64,000 nt of DNA, from NCBI RefSeq assembly GCF_029867415.1, contig NC_081185.1, forward strand, positions 79,333,553 through 79,397,552, given 5' to 3'. Under the pieces are notes generated by a model, which saw nothing but the letters and a program-made list of their open reading frames with translations, made no database searches and was not told where the DNA came from. Source of the stretch: Vicia villosa. Taxonomy: Eukaryota > Streptophyta > Magnoliopsida > Fabales > Fabaceae. Shown piece by piece: positions 22,853 to 35,062 of this stretch. A program made the position numbers and the translations under genes. Position 1 is the stretch's first letter. The number at the start of each line of letters is the position of its first letter.

Positions 22853-25800
22853 ATGGAACACTCTGAACAAGAGAATATTGAGCTCCGTGGTACAGTGACC
22901 ACCCTTCAGGAAAAGTTGGAAAGTCTCACTACTCTGGTTGACTCCTTAATGGCCGCACAGAATCAGCCGCCGCCACCTAACAGTCAAGCAACGGTAACAT
23001 CTGAAGTCACTACTGCAGTTTCTACAGTTGCATTCGGCATTCCATCTTTCTCCATGCCAGAAGGTTGGGGCCCGCCTTTCAGCTTTGGTACAGGATTCTG
23101 CCATAATTTCTCTGGGGTACAAACAGCTACAACAGAAGCACCTGCTGCACAAGGTTCGGCGTTTATTCCACATTCAGGGATAACTTTTTCCCAGATCACT
23201 ATGGAACTTTCTCAACCCACTATGACAGTTCCGACCCCTACGGTTCACACTGTTCCTTATGATGGCAATGAGATTTATCATGATCAGGGTGATAGCACGA
23301 ATCAGCGTAATCTTGTGGAAGATCTCCAAGAACAGTTCAACAAGATGCAGCTAGAAGTTAAGGCTATTCGTGGGAAAGATTTGTTTGGAAAGAATGCCCA
23401 GGAGCTATGTTTGGTTCCCAGTGTACAGATACCTGCTAAATTCAAGGTCCCTGACTTTGAGAAGTACAAAGGTAGTTCTTGTCCACAAAGTCATCTTGTG
23501 ATGTATGCCAGAAAGATGTCTACCTATGCAGATAATCATCAGTTGCTTATCCATTACTTTCAAGACAGTTTGACTGGTGCCGCACTGAAGTGGTACACAG
23601 GCTTGGATAGCACCAATATTCGAACTTTCAATGACCTAGGTGAGGCCTTTGTCCGACAATACAAGTATAACTCGGATATGGCTCCGGATAGAGATCAGCT
23701 TCGATCCATGGCTCAGAAAGACCATGAAGCTTTCAAAGAATGTGCCCAACGATGGAGAGAAACTGCTGCTCAGATTAATCCACCGTTAAAAGAGAAAGAG
23801 ATGACCAAGATCTTCTTGAATACTCTTGGCCCGTTTTATTATGAACGCATGATTGCTAGTGCTCCAAGTGATTTCACCGAAATGGTAAACATGGGGATGC
23901 GTCTAGAAGAAGGAGTCCGAACCGGACGTCTAACTAAAGAAGGTGGATCTTCAAGCGGAACCAAAAAGTTCGGAAGCGGTTTCCAAAAGAAGAAAGAACA
24001 AAGTGTTGACATGGTATCCCAAGGAAAGCCAAGAGGGAATGTCAATCGTCCACAACAGGTTTCTGCTATTGCGCCAGTCGTTAATACAACACCGAATCCG
24101 GGATTTACCCCGCAGTTTCAACAACAACAGCCTCGACAACAGGCTCAACAACTTAACAACAATCAGAATCGTGTGCAAAGAGCTCCACAGTTCGATCCGA
24201 TTCCAATGACTTACACAGAATTGTACCCTGCTCTGATTGAAAGAGGCCTTATTCAAACTAAAGCACCACCACCAGTACCTGAGAGACTCCCATGGTGGTA
24301 CAAAGCTGAGGTCTCGTGCCCTTATCATCAAGGAGCACCTGGCCATGATCTTGAACATTGCATAGCTTTGAAATATGAAGTTCAGAGGTTGGTTAGATCT
24401 AATCTCCTCTCTTTCAGAAATTTGAATCCAAATGTGCAAGCAAATCCACTGCCCAATCATGGAGGGCATGTTGTAAACATGGTATATGGATGTCCTGGCC
24501 AATACCGAGTCTATAATATCAACTTCTCAAGAGCAGATTTGGTACAAATGCACGCCACTCTTTGTCGAGGGCCGAATTTTCGCCAGCATCAATACGGTTC
24601 CTGTAGAATATGTTGTGTGGATCCTCACGGGTGTTCGATTGTGAGAAGAGATCTCCAAGTTTTGCTAGATAATGGTACTATTGAGATCTACAGAAATAGG
24701 GATGAAAATGAAGTTAACATGATAGGATGTTATCCGCATGAGCTTTTAGTCTCAGATATCAACTCGAAAATGCCTATAGTTAACGTCATCGTTCCTCATT
24801 TCAACATGCCTGAGCGCATGGAAGTTACTTACAACATGCCGAAGGTTCCAATTGCTCCTTTGATCATTTGTTTACCTGGACCTGTTCCCTATGACTCCGA
24901 CAAGGCAGTTCCATACAACTACAATGCTACAATGATAAAGAATGGACAAGAAGTTCCTTTACCTACTCTTTCATCTGTCGTGAATATCGCCGATGTGAGT
25001 CGAGTAATAAGAAGTGGACGTATGTATACTCCACTACCTCCGAAGCAACCTGTTGCTCCTGCAACCGGACAAAATCCTGTCAATACACCAGTGGGGAATC
25101 CTGAGGAAACTCCTGTCAGTAATACAAACACTGATGTTGGCCAATCCAGTGGAACCAATGTCAATCCAGATTTTGATGAAATTTTGAAGCTTATCAAAAG
25201 AAGTGAATACAAGATTGTGGATCAGCTTATGCAGACTCCTTCGAAAATCTCAATACTTTCATTGCTTTTAAACTCAGAAGCCCACAGGGAAGCCCTGATG
25301 AAGGTCTTGGATCAAGCTTTTGTAGATTATGATGTGACTATTGATCACTTTGATGGGATAATAGCCAACATAACAGCTTGCAACAATTTAAGCTTCTGTG
25401 ATGAAGAACTCCCCGAGGAGGGAAGAAATCACAATCTTGCTTTGCACATTTCTATGAACTGTCAGTCAGATTCTTTGTCCAATGTGTTGGTAGACACCGG
25501 ATCTTCCTTGAATGTGATGCCAAAGACGACTCTTGCTCGCTTGTCTTACCAAGGAATGCCTATGAAGTTCAGTGGTGTAGTAGTCAAAGCATTTGATGGA
25601 TCGCGAAAATCTGTTATCGGCGAAGTCAACCTTCCCATGACAATTGGTCCACATACATTTCAAATTACCTTCCAGGTCATGGACATTCAAGCTGCTTATA
25701 GCTGTCTGTTAGGACGACCGTGGATCCATGATGCAGGGGCAGTAACTTCTACGCTCCATCAAAAGTTAAAGTTTGTAACAAATGGAAAATTAGTAACAAT

Positions 25801-26798
25801 AAGTGGGGAACAAGCCTTGATGGTGAGCCATTTATCCAATTTTTCTTTCATAAGTGCTGATGATGTGGAAGGAACTCAGTTCCAAGGTCTTTCTTTAGAA
25901 GACGAATCTTCCAAGAAGAAAACATCAATCTCTTCTTACAAAGAGGCAGTAAAAGTAGTAAAGGATGGAACTACCACTGGCTGGGGGCAAGTTGTGATCC
26001 CTACCAAGAATGAAACTAGAGCAGGACTCGGATGTTCACCAACATTCTCAAACTGCACCAAGAAGGATGAAACACTTTGTCCGATCAAAGAAACATTCAT
26101 TAGTGGAGGATTCCTTAACCCAATTCCTCAAGAGGTTAACGTCCTTATCGAAGAATGTATCGAGGAAGGTCTACCCGATCCTGAAGAAGAATGGAAATGT
26201 TATCTCAATGACTCGGGATATATATCTCAGGAAGAACCATATCCTCCTTCAGAGAAATCCAATGGCAAAGAAACTGAGCCTGTTCCTGCAGAAATCTGGG
26301 ACACCTTGGGACAACCAAGTGGAAAATATGATTATATGGTGAAATATACTGCACCTGAAAGTTCAAAGATTGCGATTAAAGATATTCAACCAACTGGATG
26401 GGGAGATTCCTTTGAATGCGATAGTCAACCAGAAGAGGCTTATCAGCCCTGTCAATTTTCTCAACAACCTGAAATTACTGGAGATTTCGGATTCAATGCA
26501 TCTGCCAAGATTAACAATCCTGAAGATGGTTATTATCACATAAATGCAATTTTCGAAGATAAAGGGGAAGATGGTCTCGCCACTGACTCAGAAAGTGTCT
26601 CTGACAATGAGTCTCTTCATCCTGAAGACTGGGAAATACATCATGAAAATTCTGAAGATTGTGACTCGTCTTATGCTCTTCAAGAAGTAGAAGAAGACCG
26701 TTTCAACTCTACAAAGAACAAGGGTGACAAACCAGGACCTTCAAATCCTGCCCGGCCAGCGGTCAATGTCAATACTGAAGATAATTCTGAGGAGAATT
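22853..26798 (+). CDS. gag-pro: Ogre gag-protease ORF, cut by copia insertion
   Basis: The polyprotein starts at the ATG at 22853. A coiled-coil-like N-terminus (residues ~1-35) is followed by a Pro/Thr-rich linker and the retrotransposon gag domain at ~195-370 (LTGAALKWY near 240). A C-x2-H...H-x4-C cluster near 490-505 resembles a degenerate nucleic-acid-binding knuckle. The aspartic protease active site is D-T-G-S at residues 881-884, followed by the LLGRPW segment near 952. A glycine-rich GLG segment near 1060 recalls a G-patch remnant. A long acidic tail (~1100-1310) follows. The ORF runs into the copia LTR at 26799 and stops at 26857 on foreign codons. The native last codons resume at 36346 and end at a stop near 36426-36428. 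Gag and protease functions upstream look intact. Confidence 0.92.
26794..26798. repeat. target-site duplication GAATT of copia, left copy
   Basis: GAATT directly before the copia LTR start TGTTAG, repeated at 36341-36345. Confidence 0.95.
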
Positions 26799-28059
26799 TG
26801 TTAGAACAAGATTTGTTCTTATCAATTATCTTAGTTTTGATGATAACAATAATATGAATTTTGCTTAAGATAATATGGTACTCTAATCGAATGCAATTTC
26901 CCTTTCAGGAAATATATATAAAGAGTACGCATAATTCAGCGCTCAGAAGTTGTATCTCAAATGGTTCAGCATGCAACATCAGAACATGGTCTGGCAAGAC
27001 ATCAGAAGATGGTCGAAGCAGAATCAGAACATGGGTCTATGGAAGCATCAGAAGAACATGAGATCAGAAGCACTGAAGATCAGAAGATGGTATCACGCTC
27101 AGAAGCACTTCAAGGTCAGAAGATCAGAAGATGCTATGCACCAAGCTGTTTTGACTCTGATGATATTCAAACGTAGTATTCACAAACATCAGATCAGAAG
27201 GAAGTACAGGTGGCAGACTACGCTGACTGACAAAAGGAACGTTAAAAGCTACTAAAGGCTACGTCAGTAGACACAGCGTGAACAAGGCTCGAGGTAGTTG
27301 ACAAAAGCGTATAACATTAAGTGCAATGCTGTACGGAACACGCAAAGCATTAAATGCATTCAACGGTCATCTTCTCAACGCCTATAAATATGAAGTTCTG
27401 ATGAGAAGCAAGGTTACCAATTCTTAACAACTCTGAACGAAAAGAAACTTGCTGAAACGCTATTCAATCAAAGCTCAGAATCTTCATCAAAGCTCACTAC
27501 ATTGCTGTTGTAATATTTTAGTGAGATTAAGCTTAAACGTTAAGAGAAATATCACAGTTGTGATTATCGCTTTTAAGAAGCATTTGTAATACTCTTAGAA
27601 TTACATTAAGTTGTAAGGAACTAGAGTGATCAGTGTGATCAGTATACTCTAGGAAGTCTTAGCAGTTGGCTGAGCAGTTTGTAACTAGAGTGATCAGGTT
27701 GATCAGAATACTCTAGGAAAGTCTTAGGAGTGAACTAAGCCTAGAGTGATCGTGTTGATCAGTAGACTCTAGAAAAGTCTTAGAGGGTATCTAAGCAGTT
27801 GTTCCTGGAGTGATCAGTGTGTGATCAGAAGACTCTGGAAGACTTAGTTGCGGACTAAGTGGAAAACCATTGTAATCCGTGCGATTAGTGGATTAAATCC
27901 TCAGGTTGAGGTAAATCATCTCTGCGGGGGTGGACTGGAGTAGCTTCGTTAACAGCGAACCAGGATAAAAATAATTGTGCAATTTATTTTTGTCGTCCAA
28001 GATTTAAAGTCACACTTATTCAATCCCCCCCCCCTTTCTAAGTGTTTTTCTATCCTTCA
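26799..28059 (+). mobile_element. copia 5' LTR
   Basis: Starts TGTTAGAACAAG and ends TTTCTATCCTTCA. Internal imperfect repeats of AGAGTGATCAGTGTGATCAG and ACTCTAGGAAGTCTTAG occur at ~27620-27850. The TATA-like CCTATAAATATG is near 27380. ORFs of 66-101 codons inside are repeated exactly in the 3' LTR and show no domain. Confidence 0.95.
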
Positions 28060-28060
28060 A

Positions 28061-28078
28061 TTGGCATCAGAGTGCCGG
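28061..28078 (+). promoter_or_regulatory. copia primer-binding site, variant of initiator-Met type
   Basis: TTGGCATCAGAGTGCCGG lies one base after the 5' LTR. It resembles the usual TGGTATCAGAGC complementary to initiator tRNA-Met but has a T-to-C change at the fourth base of that motif and a different end. Confidence 0.65.
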
Positions 28079-28146
28079 TTCTAAGGTGCAAGCACTTAAC
28101 CGTGTTTAGAAAAGATTCAGGAAGAGAAAAACGCTTCATTTAAAAG

Positions 28147-30066
28147 ATGGTTGATGAAAGTGAAAAGTCTACATCTACACCTGCATCTACATCTGGCTCT
28201 GCTGAGCAATACAACGGTAACAATGGTTATACTAGACCGCCGGTATTTGATGGTGAAAACTTTGAATACTGGAAAGATAAACTGGAAAGTTACTTTCTGG
28301 GTCTAGATGGTGATCTATGGGATCTTCTAATGGATGGTTACAAACATCCAGTAAATGCCAGTGGCGTGAAGCTGTCAAGGCAAGAAATGAATGATGATCA
28401 AAAGAAGCTTTTCAGGAATCATCATAAATGTAGAACTGTTTTGCTGAATGCTATCTCTCATGCTGAGTATGAGAAGATATCTAACAGGGAAACGGCCTAT
28501 GACATATATGAGTCCTTGAAAATGACTCATGAAGGAAATGCTCAAGTCAAGGAGACTAAAGCTCTAGCCTTAATCCAGAAGTATGAAGCCTTCAAGATGG
28601 AGGATGATGAAGACATTGAAAAGATGTTTTCAAGATTTCAAACTCTTACTGCTGGATTGAGAGTTCTTGACAAGGGATACACCAAGGCTGATCACGTAAA
28701 GAAGATCATCAGAAGCTTACCCAGAAGATGGGGTCCTATGGTGACTGCATTCAAGATTGCAAAGAATCTGAATGAAGTTTCTCTGGAAGAGCTGATCAGT
28801 GCCTTGAGAAGCCATGAAATTGAGCTGGATGCAAATGAGCCTCAAAAGAAAGGTAAGTCTATTGCATTAAAATCTAATATCAAGAAATGCACTAACGCTT
28901 TTCAGGCCAAAGAAGAAGATCCTGAAGAATCAGAATCTGAAGAAGAAGATGAACTGTCCATGATCTCCAGAAGGCTAAATCAACTCTGGAAGACCAAGCA
29001 AAGGAAGTTCAGAGGCTTCAGAAGTTCAAGGAAATTTGAACGTGGAGAATCTTCTGATGAAAGAAGATTTGACAAGAAGAAGGTCATGTGCTATGAATGC
29101 AATGAGCCTGGACACTACAAGAATGAATGTCCAAATCTTCAGAAGGAAAGTCCCAAGAAGAAGTTTCATAAGAAGAAAGGTCTTATGGCAACCTGGGATG
29201 AGTCAGAAGATGATTCAGAAGATGAGCAGGCTAACTGTGCGCTGATGGCGACAGAAGATAACGGATCAGAATCTACATCAGAATCAGATTCTGAAGAGGT
29301 ATTTTCTGAACTTACTAGAGATGAGTTAGTTTCCGGTCTAACTGAACTTCTGGAACTCAAGTCTCAGATCAGTCTCAAATACAAAAAGCTGAAAAAGCAA
29401 TTTGAATTTGAAACAAAGAAGCTTGAGTTGGAGAATTCTGAATTAAAAGAAAAACTTTTAAAATTATCCAATAATGTTGGATCTCCTTCTAATTCAGAAA
29501 AATCCACTCCTAGTCTAAACCATATTCTGAAAGAATATGATTTAAGTTTCAGGAAGTTCTTATCTAGAAGTATTGGCAGAAGTCAGCTAGCTTCTATGAT
29601 ATATGCCGTATCTGGAAACAAAAGAGTTGGCATTGGTTATGAGGGTGAAACCCCATACAAACTTGAACCTGTTAATGAAATGAAAATTACATACAAGCCA
29701 TTGTATGATCAGTTCAAGTATGGCCACTCTCATGATATTAGGCACACTTCACATGCTCAAAATTTTCACATAACACACACCAAGAAGCATGTGACACAAC
29801 CTAGGAAATATCATGAAACTCACATTAAAAATTATCATGCTGTTCCTCCTATTGCTTATAATGTTAAACCCAAGTTCAATCAGAACTTGAGAAAATCTAA
29901 CAAGAAAGGACCCAAGAAAATGTGGGTACCTAAGGACAAGATTATTCCTATTGCAGATATCCTTGGCTGCAAGAAGGACAAAGCACAACATGTCATGGTA
30001 CCTGGACTCTGGATGCTCACGACACATGACAGGAAGAAGGTCTATGTTCCAAGACCTGGTGCTTAA
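28147..30066 (+). CDS. gag: copia Gag (639 aa ORF)
   Basis: The capsid/nucleocapsid protein of the SIRE-type element. Residues ~30-235 match the copia-type gag region (FDGENFEYWKDKLESYF near 37; ILRSLP-like region IIRSLPRRW near 189). An acidic/basic linker precedes one CCHC zinc knuckle with C315, C318, H323 and C328. A coiled-coil-like stretch lies at ~405-450 and a long His/Lys-rich tail after that. The last part overlaps the pol ORF, which is in the next frame. The residues after about 610 are probably out-of-frame reading past the point where pol should take over. Confidence 0.92.
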   Translation: MVDESEKSTSTPASTSGSAEQYNGNNGYTRPPVFDGENFEYWKDKLESYFLGLDGDLWDLLMDGYKHPVNASGVKLSRQEMNDDQKKLFRNHHKCRTVLLNAISHAEYEKISNRETAYDIYESLKMTHEGNAQVKETKALALIQKYEAFKMEDDEDIEKMFSRFQTLTAGLRVLDKGYTKADHVKKIIRSLPRRWGPMVTAFKIAKNLNEVSLEELISALRSHEIELDANEPQKKGKSIALKSNIKKCTNAFQAKEEDPEESESEEEDELSMISRRLNQLWKTKQRKFRGFRSSRKFERGESSDERRFDKKKVMCYECNEPGHYKNECPNLQKESPKKKFHKKKGLMATWDESEDDSEDEQANCALMATEDNGSESTSESDSEEVFSELTRDELVSGLTELLELKSQISLKYKKLKKQFEFETKKLELENSELKEKLLKLSNNVGSPSNSEKSTPSLNHILKEYDLSFRKFLSRSIGRSQLASMIYAVSGNKRVGIGYEGETPYKLEPVNEMKITYKPLYDQFKYGHSHDIRHTSHAQNFHITHTKKHVTQPRKYHETHIKNYHAVPPIAYNVKPKFNQNLRKSNKKGPKKMWVPKDKIIPIADILGCKKDKAQHVMVPGLWMLTTHDRKKVYVPRPGA

Positions 30067-33000
30067 GTCTGGAGGAGAAGTCAAGTTTGGAGGAGATCAG
30101 AAGGGCAAGATAATTGGCTCTGGAACTATAAAGTCTGGTAACTCTCCTTCCATTTCTAATGTACTTCTTGTAGAAGGATTAACTCATAACCTCTTATCTA
30201 TCAGTCAATTGAGTGACAATGGTTATGATATAATCTTTAATCAAAAGTCTTGCAAGGCTGTAAATCAGAAGGATGGCTCAATCCTATTTACAGGCAAGAG
30301 GAAGAACAACATTTATAAGACAGATCTGCAAGATCTTATGAGTCAGAAGGTGACCTGTCTTATGTCTGTCTCTAAAGAGAAGTGGGTCTGGCACAGAAGA
30401 TTAGGTCATGCTAGTTTGAGAAAGATTTCTCAGATTAACAAACTGAATCTGGTCAGAGGACTCCCTAATCTGAAATTCAAATCAGATGCTCTTTGTGAAG
30501 CATGTCAGAAGGGCAAGTTCTCCAAACCTGCATTCAAGTCTAAGAATGTTGTTTCTACCTCAAGGCCATTAGAACTCTTGCACATTGATCTGTTTGGACC
30601 AGTCAAAACAGCATCTGTCAGAGGAAAGAAATATGGATTAGTCATCGTAGATGATTATAGCCGCTGGACTTGGGTAAAATTCTTAAAACACAAGGATGAG
30701 ACTCATTCAGTGTTCTTTGATTTCTGCATTCAGATTCAATCTGAAAAAGAGTGTAAAATCATAAAGGTCAGAAGTGATCATGGTGGTGAATTTGAGAACA
30801 GATCCTTTGAAGAATTCTTCAAAGAAAATGGTATTGCCCATGATTTCTCTTGTCCTAGAACTCCACAACAAAATGGAGTTGTAGAGCGAAAGAATAGGAC
30901 TCTGCAAGAAATGGCCAGAACCATGATCAATGAAACCAATATGGCTAAGCATTTCTGGGCAGAAGCAATAAACACTGCATGCTATATTCAGAATAGAATC
31001 TCTATCAGACCTATTCTAAATAAGACTCCTTATGAATTGTGGAAGAATAGAAAGCCCAACATTTCATATTTCCATCCTTTTGGATGTGTATGCTTTATTC
31101 TGAACACTAAAGATCATCTTGGTAAGTTTGATTCCAAAGCTCAAAAGTGTTTCCTTCTTGGATATTCTGAACGCTCAAAAGGCTACAGAGTATACAATAC
31201 TGAAACATTGGTTGTAGAAGAATCAATCAATATCAGGTTTGATGATAAGCTTGGTTCTGAAAAACCAAAGCAGTTTGATAATTTTGCAGATTGTGATATT
31301 GATATATCAGAAGTTGTTGAGCCAAGAAGCAACGCATCAGAAGCAAAGCTCCTCAGAAGCAAAGAACCGGAAGATCAAGTATCAGCTTCTCTGGAGGATC
31401 TAAGCATTTCTGAAGAACCATCTGTCAGAAGATCATCTAGACTTATCTCTGGTCATTCAGAAGATGTCATTCTTGGAAAGAAGGATGATCCAATCAGAAC
31501 AAGAGCATTCCTTAAGAACAATGCAGACTGCCAATTAGGTCTTGTATCTTTGATCGAGCCAACTTCTGTTGATCATGCTCTAGAAGATCCAGACTGGATA
31601 ATTGCTATGCAAGAAGAACTGAATCAGTTTACAAGGAATGATGTTTGGGATCTTGTTCCTAGACCAGATGGATTCAATATAATTGGTACAAAATGGGTCT
31701 TCAGAAACAAGCTCAGTGAGAAAGGTGAAGTGGTAAGAAACAAAGCCAGACTGGTGGCTCAGGGTTATAGTCAGCAAGAAGGGATTGATTATACAGAAAC
31801 CTTTGCACCAGTGGCCAGGTTAGAATCTATTCGTCTATTAATTTCTTTTGCCACTCAACATAACATCACTCTCTATCAAATGGATGTTAAGAGTGCCTTC
31901 TTAAATGGTTATATAGATGAAGAAGTTTATGTCCATCAACCTCCTGGTTTTGAAGACTCTATGTCTCCGAATCATGTGTTTAAACTAAAGAAATCATTAT
32001 ATGGATTGAAGCAAGCTCCCAGAGCTTGGTATGAACGCTTAAGTTCTTTCCTTCTAGATAATGGTTTCACTAGAGGAAAAGTGGACACTACTCTCTTTTG
32101 TAAAACCTTTGAAAAGGATATTTTAATTTGTCAAATATATGTAGATGATATTATTTTTGGAACATCTAATGCTACACTTGGAAAGGAGTTTGCTGAGTCT
32201 ATGCAGGCTGAGTTTGAAATGAGCATGATGGGAGAACTCAAGTATTTCCTTGGAATACAAATAAATCAAACATCAGAAGGAACATATGTTCACCAAACCA
32301 AGTATGTGAAGGAACTTCTAAAGAAGTTTAATCTTCTGGATTGCAAAGAAGCCAAAACTCCTATGCATCCAACATGCATCCTAGGTAAGGATGAGGTAAG
32401 TAAGAAGGTAGATCAGAAGTTATACAGAGGTATGATTGGATCTCTTCTATATCTGACTGCTTCTAGACCTGACATTCTGTTCAGTGTTTGTTTGTGTGCT
32501 AGATTCCAATCAGATCCTAGAGAATCTCATTTAACTGCTGTTAAGAGAATTCTAAGGTATCTGAAAGGTACTACTAATGTTGGCTTAGTTTACAGAAAAT
32601 CTAAAGAATACAACTTAGTAGGATTCTGCGATGCTGACTATGCTGGAGATAGAATTGAAAGAAAAAGTACTTCAGGAAGTTGCCAATTTCTTGGAAGTCA
32701 TTTGATCTCCTGGTACAGCAAGAAGCAAGCAACTATTGCTCTATCAACGACAGAAGCAGAATATGTAGCTGCTGCTGGTTGTAGTACACAGATGCTCTGG
32801 ATGAAGAGTCAGTTAGAAGATTATCAGATATCTGAGAGTAACATTCCTATATTCTGTGATAATACTTCTGCTATATGTTTATCTAAGAATCCTATTCTTC
32901 ATTCAAAAGCTAAACATATTGAGATTAAACATCATTTCATAAGGGACTATGTTCAGAAGGGTGTCATATCTTTAAACTTTGTTGATACAGACCATCAATG

Positions 33001-33085
33001 GGCTGATATCTTTACAAAACCCCTGGCTGAAGATAGGTTTAAGTTCATTCTGAAGAACATCAGTATGGATTTATGCCCAGAATGA
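29951..33085 (+). CDS. pol: copia Pol: protease, integrase, reverse transcriptase, RNase H (1044 aa ORF)
   Basis: Domains in copia order. The protease active site is D19-S-G (WYLDSGCSRHMTG). The GAG-pre-integrase zinc region lies near 150-185 (H..H, CEAC). The integrase core has D in HIDLFG, D in RSDHGGEF and E in NGVVERKNR with D-35-E-type spacing. The RT has Y730-V-D-D733. RNase H follows (CDADYAG near 895, STTEAEY near 935) and ends in DIFTKPL. No internal stop is present, so the polymerase looks functional. The frame is shifted by +1 relative to gag; the takeover must occur between the start of the overlap and about 30000, upstream of the protease site. This is either a one-step frameshift mutation or recoding. 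The true protein continues upstream in the gag frame, so the ATG at 29951 is probably not the real start. Confidence 0.93.
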   Translation: MQISLAARRTKHNMSWYLDSGCSRHMTGRRSMFQDLVLKSGGEVKFGGDQKGKIIGSGTIKSGNSPSISNVLLVEGLTHNLLSISQLSDNGYDIIFNQKSCKAVNQKDGSILFTGKRKNNIYKTDLQDLMSQKVTCLMSVSKEKWVWHRRLGHASLRKISQINKLNLVRGLPNLKFKSDALCEACQKGKFSKPAFKSKNVVSTSRPLELLHIDLFGPVKTASVRGKKYGLVIVDDYSRWTWVKFLKHKDETHSVFFDFCIQIQSEKECKIIKVRSDHGGEFENRSFEEFFKENGIAHDFSCPRTPQQNGVVERKNRTLQEMARTMINETNMAKHFWAEAINTACYIQNRISIRPILNKTPYELWKNRKPNISYFHPFGCVCFILNTKDHLGKFDSKAQKCFLLGYSERSKGYRVYNTETLVVEESINIRFDDKLGSEKPKQFDNFADCDIDISEVVEPRSNASEAKLLRSKEPEDQVSASLEDLSISEEPSVRRSSRLISGHSEDVILGKKDDPIRTRAFLKNNADCQLGLVSLIEPTSVDHALEDPDWIIAMQEELNQFTRNDVWDLVPRPDGFNIIGTKWVFRNKLSEKGEVVRNKARLVAQGYSQQEGIDYTETFAPVARLESIRLLISFATQHNITLYQMDVKSAFLNGYIDEEVYVHQPPGFEDSMSPNHVFKLKKSLYGLKQAPRAWYERLSSFLLDNGFTRGKVDTTLFCKTFEKDILICQIYVDDIIFGTSNATLGKEFAESMQAEFEMSMMGELKYFLGIQINQTSEGTYVHQTKYVKELLKKFNLLDCKEAKTPMHPTCILGKDEVSKKVDQKLYRGMIGSLLYLTASRPDILFSVCLCARFQSDPRESHLTAVKRILRYLKGTTNVGLVYRKSKEYNLVGFCDADYAGDRIERKSTSGSCQFLGSHLISWYSKKQATIALSTTEAEYVAAAGCSTQMLWMKSQLEDYQISESNIPIFCDNTSAICLSKNPILHSKAKHIEIKHHFIRDYVQKGVISLNFVDTDHQWADIFTKPLAEDRFKFILKNISMDLCPE

Positions 33086-33487
33086 GAAGATGAGAAGTTC
33101 TCATGTATGAGTATCTTCTGAAATGAATGTGGAACATTTTTTTTTGTCAGAAGTTCTGATTGAAATCTTTTAGAAAATTATGATTCGGTTATTACTAACG
33201 TTTCATTGTCTAAGTTGATTCAGAACCTCTTTTAAAGCAAAACAGCTGTTACGTTTTTATCTCGGGATGGTAAACCTGTCGTTACTATTCATGGATAAAC
33301 GTGCGTGCAGTTGAAGGGTCGCCGACCATAGGTAACTGTGCTAGTCACCTCATTTGTCTTTACTATCTCTCCTCACGTCACGTAACATTAAATGCTTTTC
33401 TTCATTCGTTTCACTTTATTTTCTTTTAAATACTCTTCAAAATGGTTTTTGGTTTCCTATCTCTTTGTCTTCCTCTTAAAGTTTTTT

Positions 33488-33511
33488 TCTCTCTCTCTCT
33501 CTCTCTCTCGT
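33488..33511. repeat. (TC)n microsatellite
   Basis: A run of about 11 CT dinucleotides in the copia 3' region, just upstream of TTTTTCATTTCTTCTC. Confidence 0.9.
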
Positions 33512-34572
33512 TTTTCATTTCTTCTCTCAAAACCTAGCGTTCACTCTAAGTCTGTTGAAGCTCCATGACTTTCTTGAGTTATGGGAGGAGGTTAAGAATG
33601 ACATTCTTGACTTCTATGTTGAGGGAAAGCCCCGTTTGCAACATTAGCTCTCTGTCTGTGAACTGTCCCTCACTTCCTCCTTGGTTCTGGGATCTCTCCT
33701 ACAGTGGAGGTTTCAGTCTGGAAGACAAGAAGTCCTCCGGGATTCTTGATGGGTTGACACAGAGCGTGTCTAGCTAGGGTTCTGTTTTTAATTTTTGTAG
33801 TGATTTCCTCTTTGGGAACTCTACTTTGTATTTGCTAGGAATGTTTCTCATCTTGTTAAACATAGGAACCTTTTGTAATATCTTTTGATTATCAATGAAA
33901 AGTTTCTTTGTGTTTTACATTCCAGTAAATGTTTTCTTTTGTCGTTTTATGCATCTGATTTTTTTTTTAAAATATTCTTTTTGATGTTATGACAAAAAGG
34001 GGGAGAAGATAAATGATAAATGATTTGATTAATCTATCAGTTGCTGGGTAAAGGCTCCCACACATTCACTAACAAGAACTGCAAGTTCTACATGGTTTAA
34101 GTATTTTGCAGGTACAGAGAAGTGAAGTGAATCTTCAGAAGCAAACACTAGAAGCAAAACCATAAGAAGCGTTATTCTGTAAAAGGAATAAGCTCTTGGA
34201 AACTGAAGCAAGCTGAGTGCTGTCAAGCTTCAGAGATCAGAAGCAAGAAAGAAGAATGAATCAGAAGCACTGATAATAGAATTTGAATATCATTGTCTAT
34301 CCTATTCTGACAAAATTCTATTTGCTCTGATACATATAATGTTATGGCTCTGATACATTATTTGCTCTGATACATTATTTCAGCCTATATGGCTCTGATA
34401 CATATAATGTGTTCAAACATACATTTTATGTTCTAACTCGTTCATGCTGACTTTTGTCGTTTAGTTTTTGTTCTGTAACATTTCAGGATGTAGAGATGCT
34501 CTGATGATGCTCTGGTACATTCAACAATGTTCTGATACAAATCTAGCATGAAGTGATGATTGGTAGACATTC

Positions 34573-34850
34573 AAAGTTCTGAAGCTATCCGAGGGAAGCA
34601 GAAATCAGAAGATGTGAATGTTCTAAAAGATCCAGAAAATTCAAGTTCTGAAGCTGTCCTGAATGGAAGCAGAAGTCAGAAGCTGTGAATGTTCTGAAGA
34701 TCAAAGAAATTCAAGTTCTGAAGCTGTCCACGATGGAAGCAGGAATCAGAAGCTGTGAGTGTTCTAAGGATCTAAAGAAATTCAAGTTCTGAAGCTGTCC
34801 AATGGAAGCAGAAGTCAGAAGCTATGAATTCTCTGAAGGCAGAAGCTTAT
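34573..34850. repeat. 70-bp tandem repeat, four copies
   Basis: Units start AAGTTCTGAAGCT at 34573, 34643, 34713 and 34784 and contain GGAAGCAGAAGTCAGAAGCTGTGAATGTTCT-type sequence with scattered differences. AGAAG words are frequent throughout the element. Confidence 0.9.
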
Positions 34851-35062
34851 ATGATCGTCTCTACCGAAATAATCAGGGAAGTCTTTTATCAAAGTTCTTC
34901 GAGTATTTATTTCAGGGGGAGATTATTTATCTCAGGGGGAGATTGTTAATCTCAGGGGGAGACATATTCATATGCTTATGCTATAGCTGTGTAATTTGTC
35001 TTTTGCCGTCTACTCTTTCTGATCGCAAATTCATATCATTTATATATGTTTTTGTCATCATC

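Noticed and set aside
23951..24502. 183-codon minus-strand ORF opposite gag
   Set aside because: Overlaps the gag domain antisense; low-complexity composition and no recognisable family.
26861..27255. Small ORFs in the copia LTR, repeated at 35139-35533
   Set aside because: Present because the LTR is duplicated; overlapping frames of an AGAAG-rich repeat, no domain.
33565..33777. Env-like gene of the SIRE-type element
   Set aside because: Only 70 codons, with no signal peptide, transmembrane segment or coiled coil; reported only as gene-like debris.
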